From an uncultured Oscillospiraceae bacterium (GTDB taxonomy: Bacteria; Bacillota; Clostridia; Oscillospirales; Oscillospiraceae): a stretch of 40,133 nt of DNA. Below are positions 16,078 to 22,337 of this stretch, in pieces. The stretch is from assembly GCA_904398675.1 (NCBI GenBank), contig CAJFPI010000189.1:1-40133 (forward strand), in the 5' to 3' direction. Below the pieces are notes generated by a model, which saw only the letters and a program-made list of their open reading frames with translations, had not been told where the DNA came from and ran no database searches. The position numbers and the translations under genes were made by a program. Positions within the stretch are counted from its first letter, which is position 1, and each line of letters starts with the position of its first letter.

Positions 16078-16126
16078 GAAAGTACTTTTGTAGCTTTCAT
16101 GAAATTGCAAAAATAAGGAGCATGCC

Positions 16127-17011
16127 ATGGATGCATTCATGTCAATCCTGGATACCTGCAGGCGGTATATCCAGCTGATTCAAATAACGGATATCCTGGA
16201 TATGGCGATTATCGCCTATCTGGTCTACCGGCTGCTGTCTCTGGTGAAAAGCACCAGCTCGGAAAAGCTTTTGAAGGGCGTTCTCTTCATCATCCTGGCT
16301 CTGCTGCTCTCCAGTGAGTTCCAGCTCAACAGCCTCAACTTTGTGCTCAACACCCTGGTGGAATGGGGCGTCCTCGCGCTGATTATTCTCTTTCAGCCGG
16401 AGATCCGCCGCATTCTGGAGCAGGTTGGCGGCAGCAGGTTTTCCTTTATGCGGGTGCTGGGCAAGGGACAGCAGACCAGCGCCATTGAGCGGGCCATCGA
16501 CGTAACGGCCTCCGCCTGTGCGGATATGAGCAAGTCCCGCACAGGGGCGCTGATTGTTTTCGAGCGGAAGATCCTGCTGGACGATGTGCTCCGCAGCGGT
16601 ACCCGCCTGGACGCCGAGCCCTCGTCAGAGCTCTTGAAAAACATTTTCTTTGTCAAGGCGCCTATGCATGACGGCGCCATGATCATGCGGGAGGGGCGCG
16701 TTCTGGGGGCCGGCTGCATGCTGCCGCTGAGCCGCAATGTCAACCTCAGCCGTGATCTTGGCATGCGCCACCGGGCCGGTATCGGCATGAGTGAAAACTC
16801 AGATGCGGTGGTGGTCCTGGTTTCGGAGGAGACCGGCTCTATCTCTGTGGCCGTTGGCGGCATGCTGAAACGGCATTTGACAGTAGAGACCCTGCAGCTG
16901 CTGCTGAAAAATGAACTTCTGCCCAAGGAGGACGAGGAGGAGGCTGGGAAGAAGAAATTCCAGCTCAAGGATCTTTTGAAACGGAAGAAGGATGGGGTCG
17001 GCCATGAGTGA
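16127..17011 (+). CDS. cdaA: Diadenylate cyclase (c-di-AMP synthase) CdaA
   Basis: Condenses two ATP into the second messenger cyclic di-AMP at the membrane; c-di-AMP controls potassium and osmolyte balance and cell wall homeostasis. Three hydrophobic segments (about 21-40, 49-62, 70-89) precede the catalytic DAC domain. Its active-site motifs are MHDGAMI (D182-G-A) and MRHRAGIGMSENSD (R214-H-R); VSEETGSISVAVGG completes the fold. The C-terminus is a charged, probably flexible tail. At 294 residues it is slightly longer than Bacillus CdaA (273). It overlaps cdaR by eight bases. The usual third partner gene, glmM, is not next in line here. Confidence 0.96.
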   Translation: MDAFMSILDTCRRYIQLIQITDILDMAIIAYLVYRLLSLVKSTSSEKLLKGVLFIILALLLSSEFQLNSLNFVLNTLVEWGVLALIILFQPEIRRILEQVGGSRFSFMRVLGKGQQTSAIERAIDVTASACADMSKSRTGALIVFERKILLDDVLRSGTRLDAEPSSELLKNIFFVKAPMHDGAMIMREGRVLGAGCMLPLSRNVNLSRDLGMRHRAGIGMSENSDAVVVLVSEETGSISVAVGGMLKRHLTVETLQLLLKNELLPKEDEEEAGKKKFQLKDLLKRKKDGVGHE

Positions 17012-18236
17012 GTTTAAAAACAGCAAGACGTTTCGGATCATTATCTCCATCCTGGTGGCCGTGGTCATGTGGCTGTATGTAGACAATATTGACACCACAC
17101 CGGTGGAGCAGCGCGTCAACGATGTTCCCATCCGCTTTATCGGTGCGGAGGATGTTTTAATGGAGCGGGGACTGATGATGGCCAGCAGTTCTGTCACCTC
17201 TGTGGATCTGGTCCTCTCCGGCAGCCGAAACATCATGACCAAGCTGAATACCGAGGAAATTTATGTGTCGGTGGATCTTACCAGCATTACCGCGCCGGAG
17301 GAGTATTCCCTCACTTATGAGATTGTCTTTCCGGACACCTTTTCCCAAAACAATGGCATCGAACTGACCAGCGCCAGCACCTACCGGGTGACGGTGGAGA
17401 TCGTGGAGCTGTACAGCAAGTCTGTGATGGTCCGCGGCACAACCACCGGCTCGACGGCAGACGGCTATATGGTGGGGGAGATGAGCTTTGACACAGACAC
17501 GATCCTGGTCAGCGGCGAGCAGCTGGCTGTCAGCAACATCAGCCACGCACTGGTCACAGTGAATCTGGACGGTGCCACAGAGAATATCATCACCTCCGTC
17601 GACTTCCAGCTCATTGATTTCAATGGCAACGTGGTGGATAAGGAGCAGTTCCGGACGGATGTGGATACGGTCCGTGTCACTGTCCCCATTCTGCAGATCA
17701 AGGAGCTTCCGTTGGTGGTGGACTTTGTCCAGTCGCCCGGTTCCACCCTGGGAGATATTGTGCAGTACAGCATTAACCCATCCAGCGTCACTGTGGCCGG
17801 CTCTCAGAACAGCCTGGCCGGGCTGGAAGAAATCACCCTGGCCGAGATCGATCTCAGCGAGGTGACGGAGGACACCACCTTTACCGTTCCCATCCCGCTC
17901 CCCTCTGGGGCGCAGAATCTCAGCGGAGAGACAGAGGCGGAGATTACCATTACGTTCCAAAATGTGTCCACTCAGACCTATACTGTAGACGATATCAGTG
18001 TTATCAACGGGCCGGAAAACGTGCAGATTTTGACCAACGAGATGGAAATTACGCTGCGAGGCCCTGTGGACGTCTTGGCGGAGATATCTGCCTACCAGAT
18101 CCGGGTAGTGGGGGACATGTCGGGCATTGCCGGCGGAAGCGGCAGCTACGCTGTTCCTGCCACAGTCTATGTGGATGGGACGGAGGAGGCCGGCGCCATC
18201 GGGACGTATCAGATTACAGTGCAGATCACTTCGTAG
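17004..18236 (+). CDS. cdaR: YbbR-domain protein CdaR, regulator of diadenylate cyclase
   Basis: Membrane-anchored extracellular protein that binds CdaA and tunes c-di-AMP synthesis. A short cytoplasmic start is followed by one membrane segment (about residues 11-28; FRIIISILVAVVMWLYV). About four YbbR-type beta repeats follow, rich in Thr/Val/Ser and acidic residues (roughly 34-110, 120-200, 210-300, 310-405). I chose ATG 17004, which overlaps the cdaA stop, giving 410 residues; ATG 16992 is also in frame and would add four residues. Coupling to cdaA is the conserved arrangement. Confidence 0.92.
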   Translation: MSEFKNSKTFRIIISILVAVVMWLYVDNIDTTPVEQRVNDVPIRFIGAEDVLMERGLMMASSSVTSVDLVLSGSRNIMTKLNTEEIYVSVDLTSITAPEEYSLTYEIVFPDTFSQNNGIELTSASTYRVTVEIVELYSKSVMVRGTTTGSTADGYMVGEMSFDTDTILVSGEQLAVSNISHALVTVNLDGATENIITSVDFQLIDFNGNVVDKEQFRTDVDTVRVTVPILQIKELPLVVDFVQSPGSTLGDIVQYSINPSSVTVAGSQNSLAGLEEITLAEIDLSEVTEDTTFTVPIPLPSGAQNLSGETEAEITITFQNVSTQTYTVDDISVINGPENVQILTNEMEITLRGPVDVLAEISAYQIRVVGDMSGIAGGSGSYAVPATVYVDGTEEAGAIGTYQITVQITS

Positions 18237-18246
18237 GGGGATTGTC

Positions 18247-18675
18247 ATGACGCAGACGGCGACAGTCGAAAAGCTGCTGGGCGGCGGGGAGGTGCTCCTC
18301 TCCGTTGTCCGGCAGACCGCCTGCGGCCACAACTGTGAGCAGTGCGCCGGCTGCGGCGTGCAGGCCGGCGCGCTGCGGATCACTGCAGTAGACCGGGTCG
18401 GCGGACTGCATGTGGGAGAGAAGGTGGTAGTCAGCAGCGCTGACAAGCAGGTGCTGGGGATCGCCGCGCTGGTCTATCTTCTCCCTGTTGCCGCCTTTTT
18501 GGCGGGATATCTGGGAGGGGAGGCACTCTCCGCCCGGTTTGCATCCGGCGCAGCTGCTGTCCATGCCGCTGTGACTGCTATTGTAACGGCCCTGGGGTGC
18601 CTCCCGGCTTTTTTGCGGGAGAAACGGCTCCGGCGGCAGGGGCGGCTGTCATTTGAGATCATAAGAAGGCTGTAG
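18247..18675 (+). CDS. RseC/MucC-like (SoxR-reducing system) membrane protein
   Basis: A 142-residue protein of the RseC_MucC family. The N-terminal soluble part holds a cysteine cluster C26-x3-C30-x2-C33-x2-C36 (CGHNCEQCAGC), likely to bind an iron-sulfur cluster or metal. Two hydrophobic segments (about 68-90 and 98-120) follow, then a basic tail. In other bacteria RseC accompanies Rnf electron-transport genes or affects the SoxR or sigma-E response; here no rnf gene is nearby, and it sits between cdaR and a DUF5685 gene. The ATG at 18247 has GGGGGA upstream. Function beyond a redox-linked membrane protein cannot be assigned. Confidence 0.82.
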   Translation: MTQTATVEKLLGGGEVLLSVVRQTACGHNCEQCAGCGVQAGALRITAVDRVGGLHVGEKVVVSSADKQVLGIAALVYLLPVAAFLAGYLGGEALSARFASGAAAVHAAVTAIVTALGCLPAFLREKRLRRQGRLSFEIIRRL

Positions 18676-18682
18676 CGCGAAG

Positions 18683-19573
18683 ATGTTTGGATATGTGAGA
18701 CCTGCATCGGAAAAACTGACAGCGGAGCAGCGGCAGGCATACAGCGCCCTGTACTGCGGCCTGTGCCACACTCTGGGGGAGCAGTACGGACCGGCCAGCC
18801 GTTTGTTGCTGAATTTTGATTTCACCTTTCTTGCGGCTCTTCTCTCGACTGACGCGCCGATGCGGCAGCGCCGCTGTATGGCAAGCCCTGTCCGAAAGCG
18901 GCCCGCTGTGTGCTCCAGCGAGGCGCTGATCCTCTCAGCGGATCTGAGCGTTATCCTGAGCTGGCACAAGCTCCGGGACGGTGTTGCAGACAGCTCTTTT
19001 CCCAAGCGGGAGGGATATCGCGCTGCGGAGACAGTGTTAAGACGTGCTTATCGCCGCGCCAAGTCCCGCCGCCCAGCCTTCGCCTCCCATACGCAGGAAG
19101 AGATGGAGCGGCTGGCGTCTCTTGAGCGGTGCCGGTGCGCAAAGCTGGACGAGCCTGCGGATACCTTTGCCTCCCTTTTGGAGGGGATTGCGCTGGAGCT
19201 GCCGGATCCGCTGCAGCGGCGCATCTTTTCTCAGCTTTTTTACCACCTGGGCCGATGGATTTACCTGGTGGATGCCCTGGATGACTGTAAGGCGGATGCC
19301 GCTGCCGGACGTTATAATCCGGTGGTGCTGCGCTTTGGCCTGCAGGACGGCGTTTTGACAGAGGAAAGCAGGCAGACCATGGCCATGACGCTGGACGCGT
19401 CCATTCGTCAAATGGCTGCGGCCTATGAGTTGTGGGATTTCGGTGTGTGGAGCTCTCTCATCCAGGCCACGGTCTATGAGGGATTATACCGTGTGGGACA
19501 TGCGGTTTTAGAGGGAACATTTCATGCTGCGAAACAGCCCTTTTCGTCTCGCAGCAAGAAGGAGCAGATATGA
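18683..19573 (+). CDS. DUF5685 family protein, possible isoprenoid-synthase-like fold
   Basis: A 296-residue, mostly helical protein beginning MFGYVRP. Four cysteines in the first 80 residues (C25-x2-C28 in YCGLCH, C65, C77) could bind a metal or cluster. Two aspartate motifs stand out: LRDGVAD (D99-x3-D103) and LVDALDDCKAD followed by AAAGRYNP (D201-x3-D205-x3-GR-Y-x-P). The second closely resembles the second Asp-rich motif of phytoene and squalene synthases (D-x3-D-x3-GR-x-Y-x-P), and the first resembles their DxxxD motif. This is my reading, not an established annotation; the family is formally uncharacterised. The stop overlaps the next, J-domain gene as ATGA, so the two are translated together. 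Confidence 0.75.
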   Translation: MFGYVRPASEKLTAEQRQAYSALYCGLCHTLGEQYGPASRLLLNFDFTFLAALLSTDAPMRQRRCMASPVRKRPAVCSSEALILSADLSVILSWHKLRDGVADSSFPKREGYRAAETVLRRAYRRAKSRRPAFASHTQEEMERLASLERCRCAKLDEPADTFASLLEGIALELPDPLQRRIFSQLFYHLGRWIYLVDALDDCKADAAAGRYNPVVLRFGLQDGVLTEESRQTMAMTLDASIRQMAAAYELWDFGVWSSLIQATVYEGLYRVGHAVLEGTFHAAKQPFSSRSKKEQI

Positions 19574-20205
19574 AGGACCCGTATCAGGTATTGAACATTC
19601 CCAGCACCGCCTCGGATGAGGAGGTCAAAAAGGCCTACCGTGAGCTGGCCAGAAAATATCACCCCGACAACTATCACGACAACCCCCTTGCGGATCTGGC
19701 CCAGGAAAAGATGAAGGAGATCAACGAGGCCTATGCCGAGATCCAGAAGATGCGCGGCAACCGCCGCAGCAGCGGGAACGGACAGAGTGCTGGCTACAGC
19801 CAGCAGAGCGCCGGCGGTAGATACACCTCTGCCAGCGGCGACCCCGTTTTTGTACGGGTGCGCATGGCGATCCAGCAGGGAGATCTGCAGGGCGCGGAGC
19901 GGCTGCTGGGGATGATTCCCACCCGGAACGGGGAATGGTATTTTTTAAAGGGCTCCATTTGTTACCGCAGAGGCTGGATGGACGAGGCACACAGCTGTTT
20001 TGAGACGGCCTGCAGCATGGCGCCGGACAACCTGGAGTATCGGCAGGCGCTGGAGCGGCTGGAGAACAGCGGACAAGCTTACCGCCCCCAGGGGTTTGAG
20101 GTGTTCACGACAGGCTGCGGCAGCTGGTATCCCTGCGCAGGTGCGGCCTGTGCTTGTTATATGTGCAATCTCTGCGGCGGCGGCATGCGCTATGGCATGT
20201 GGTAA
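19570..20205 (+). CDS. J-domain protein with helical repeat region and Cys-rich tail
   Basis: A 211-residue co-chaperone-like protein. Residues 1 to about 65 are a J domain with the essential HPD (31-33) in RELARKYHPDNY, so it should stimulate a DnaK-type ATPase. A Ser/Gly/Gln-rich linker (about 66-95) follows. Next is a helical segment (about 98-175; VRMAIQQGDLQGAERLLGMIP, WYFLKGSICYRRGWMDEAHSCFETACSMAP, LEYRQALERLE) that looks like two to three TPR-type repeats. The last ~30 residues are cysteine-rich (CGSWYPCAGAACACYMCNLCGG). It lacks the DnaJ zinc-finger domain, so it is not the housekeeping DnaJ. The ATGA overlap with DUF5685 suggests a dedicated partner. Confidence 0.88.
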   Translation: MKDPYQVLNIPSTASDEEVKKAYRELARKYHPDNYHDNPLADLAQEKMKEINEAYAEIQKMRGNRRSSGNGQSAGYSQQSAGGRYTSASGDPVFVRVRMAIQQGDLQGAERLLGMIPTRNGEWYFLKGSICYRRGWMDEAHSCFETACSMAPDNLEYRQALERLENSGQAYRPQGFEVFTTGCGSWYPCAGAACACYMCNLCGGGMRYGMW

Positions 20206-20235
20206 AAGGGGACGGTTTTGGATGGGAGGAAACAG

Positions 20236-21114
20236 ATGATCAAAAGCATGACAGGCTATGGCCGGGCGAGGGACAATGTTGGGGGGCGCGATATCACAGT
20301 GGAGGTCCGCAGCGTCAACAACCGCTATCTTGACTGCACTGTGAAAATGCCCCGGGCCTACATTTTTGCTGAGGATGCCATTAAGGCAGACGTTCAGAAG
20401 GCGGTTTCCCGGGGCAAGGTGGATGTTTTTATTACCATTGACGCTCTGGAGGCTGACGAGACCGTCGTCATGGTGAATAAGGCGCTGGCCAAAGGGTATT
20501 GCGATGCCATCCGCTCTATCAGCGAGGAACTGTCACTGGAGATGGATCTCTCCGCCCGTGAGCTGGCCAGATTTCCGGACGTGCTCTCTGTCACCAAGGC
20601 GGAGACGGATCTGGAGCAGGTCAGCGGTGAGATCCGCGCCGTTTTAGCGGATGCGCTGGCGGCATACAATGCAATGCGGGCAGTGGAAGGGGAGAAACTG
20701 GCCGACGATATCCGCAGCCGTCTGGACCGGATCGAGGCGCTGACAGCCGAGGTGGAGAGGCGCTCCCCGGAGACGGTGGCGGAATACCGTCAAAAGCTGC
20801 TGGAGCGGATGCGGGAGGTTTTGGAATCCACCACTATCGACGAGAGCCGCATTTTGACCGAGGCGGCCATCTTTGCCGACAAGGTGGCGGTGGACGAGGA
20901 GACCGTCCGGCTGCGCAGCCATCTGGGACAGCTGCGGGATATGCTGAAAAGCGATGTCCCCGTGGGCAGAAAGCTGGACTTCCTGATTCAGGAGGTCAAC
21001 CGGGAATCCAATACCATCGGCTCCAAGTGCAATGACATTGAAATTGCGCGCTGTGTGGTGGAGCTGAAGGCAGAGGTGGAGAAAATCCGGGAGCAGGTCC
21101 AGAATATAGAATAA
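20236..21114 (+). CDS. yicC: YicC family endoribonuclease
   Basis: A 292-residue member of the YicC/YloC family, whose studied members are endoribonucleases. The invariant start MIKSMTGYGRA, the VEVRSVNNRYLD segment and the C-terminal VGRKLDFLIQEVNRESNTIGSKCND signature are all present. The ATG at 20236 follows GGGAGGA; an earlier TTG at 20218 lacks support. It is the first gene of the conserved yicC-remA-gmk-rpoZ order seen in Bacillus and Clostridia. Confidence 0.95.
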   Translation: MIKSMTGYGRARDNVGGRDITVEVRSVNNRYLDCTVKMPRAYIFAEDAIKADVQKAVSRGKVDVFITIDALEADETVVMVNKALAKGYCDAIRSISEELSLEMDLSARELARFPDVLSVTKAETDLEQVSGEIRAVLADALAAYNAMRAVEGEKLADDIRSRLDRIEALTAEVERRSPETVAEYRQKLLERMREVLESTTIDESRILTEAAIFADKVAVDEETVRLRSHLGQLRDMLKSDVPVGRKLDFLIQEVNRESNTIGSKCNDIEIARCVVELKAEVEKIREQVQNIE

Positions 21115-21138
21115 AGCCAGTGTGTCGGGAGGGACAAT

Positions 21139-21402
21139 ATGAAACTGGTGAATATCGGATATGGCAATCTTATTTCCGTCCAGCGTCTCATCGCTGTAGT
21201 CAGTCCGGATTCCGCGCCTATCAAGCGCATGATCTCCGAGGCGCGGGAGCGCAGTATGCTGATCGACGCCACCTTCGGGCGCAAGACAAAAACAGTTTTG
21301 ATCATGGACAGCGATCACATCGTTCTCTCCGGCCTGCCGTTGGAAAAGCTGGCGCCGCGGCTGGAGGTGGATCCGGCGGAACTGGAGGAGGATGAGGCAT
21401 GA
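21139..21402 (+). CDS. remA: RemA/DUF370 extracellular matrix regulator-like protein
   Basis: An 87-residue small protein of the DUF370 family. In Bacillus subtilis RemA is a DNA-binding activator of biofilm matrix and osmoprotection genes and forms ring-like oligomers. The family pattern is clear: LVNIGYGNLISVQRLIAVVSPDSAPIKR, then ARERSMLIDATFGRKTKTVLIMDSDHIVLSGL. The C-terminus is acidic. GGGAGGG precedes the ATG at 21139, and the stop overlaps the gmk start as ATGA. Whether it regulates matrix genes in this organism is unknown. Confidence 0.92.
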   Translation: MKLVNIGYGNLISVQRLIAVVSPDSAPIKRMISEARERSMLIDATFGRKTKTVLIMDSDHIVLSGLPLEKLAPRLEVDPAELEEDEA

Positions 21403-21995
21403 GAGGAAAGACATTTATTATCGCAGGCCCTTCCGGCGTAGGGAAGGGAACCATTACGAAGGAGCTTTTTGCCCGGCAGAGAAATCTCTATTTCTCCGTG
21501 TCGGCCACAACCAGGTCCCCGCGGCCTGGGGAGGTGGACGGCGTCCACTACCATTTTATTTCCCGGGAGGAGTTTGAGCAGTGGATTGAGCAGGATGCCT
21601 TTTTGGAGCATGCGGAGTATATCGGTAATTTTTATGGGACGCCCAAGCGCTTTGTAGACGAGGCCATGGAGCGCGGGGAGGACGTGATTTTGGATATCGA
21701 GGTGCAGGGAGCCGAGCAGGTTCATTGCAAGCGTCCGGAGGCTATCCGGATTTTTATCGCTCCGCCCAGCTGGGAGGAGTTGGAGCACCGGCTGGTCAGC
21801 CGGGGCACGGAGTCTGCGGAAAAGGTCCGCAGTCGGCTGGCACGGGCCAGAGAGGAGTTTGCCTTTGCCGCGGATTATGACTACATTGTGATCAACAACA
21901 CCTTGGAAAATGCGGTGGAAGAATTGCAGGCCATCATTTTGGCGGAGCACTGCCGCCCTGACGAGCGTGTGGATCTGATCAATGGAATTTCCTGA
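21399..21995 (+). CDS. gmk: Guanylate kinase
   Basis: Phosphorylates GMP to GDP with ATP. The P-loop GPSGVGKG is at residues 10-17. The GMP-binding region SATTRSPRPGEVDGVHYHF and the EHAEYIGNFYGTP segment follow, and DIEVQGAEQV and the LVSRGTES lid are standard. The protein has 198 residues, normal for the family. It starts within the remA stop (ATGA). The rpoZ gene follows after an 84-base gap that carries its own promoter. Confidence 0.97.
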   Translation: MRGKTFIIAGPSGVGKGTITKELFARQRNLYFSVSATTRSPRPGEVDGVHYHFISREEFEQWIEQDAFLEHAEYIGNFYGTPKRFVDEAMERGEDVILDIEVQGAEQVHCKRPEAIRIFIAPPSWEELEHRLVSRGTESAEKVRSRLARAREEFAFAADYDYIVINNTLENAVEELQAIILAEHCRPDERVDLINGIS

Positions 21996-22037
21996 TGGAT
22001 TCGTTGAAAATCACCCTATTTTTTTCAATGGATTCTG

Positions 22038-22046
22038 TGATATACT
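22038..22046 (+). promoter_or_regulatory. Extended -10 promoter upstream of rpoZ
   Basis: TGATATACT is an extended -10 element (TG, one base, TATACT). The upstream region is T-rich without a clear -35 box, as is usual for this promoter class. It would give rpoZ and the priA-def-fmt genes a start independent of gmk. The rpoZ start lies about 34 bases downstream. Confidence 0.6.
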
Positions 22047-22079
22047 ATTAGAAAATTTGAAAAGAGGAATGATGCTGTT

Positions 22080-22301
22080 ATGATGTTATATCCCGCTATG
22101 AATCAGTTAACCGCCAATGTGCCCAACCGCTATCTTTTGGTGAATGTGGTGGCCCGCCGGGCGAGGCAGATTGCCCAGGCCGCCGAGGACATTGGGGAGA
22201 AACTGGAGGAGAAACCGGTAACGCTGGCGATCCAGGAGGTAGCAGACGCCAAGATTTCTGTGGCCGCTGCAGATGTGGTTATCAAGGATGTGGAGGCCTG
22301 A
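22080..22301 (+). CDS. rpoZ: RNA polymerase omega subunit
   Basis: A 73-residue omega subunit, which stabilises the beta-prime subunit and assembly of RNA polymerase. The conserved core is NRYLLVNVVARRARQIAQ, followed by the acidic EDIGEKLEEKPVTLAIQEV segment. ATG is present at both 22080 and 22083; an AGAGGA site lies about 11 bases before the first. Its place between gmk and priA is standard. In Bacillus coaBC lies between rpoZ and priA; here it is absent. Confidence 0.92.
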   Translation: MMLYPAMNQLTANVPNRYLLVNVVARRARQIAQAAEDIGEKLEEKPVTLAIQEVADAKISVAAADVVIKDVEA

Positions 22302-22337
22302 GTCAGAAAAAGTGATCGCACAGGGAGGCGTGGGGCA

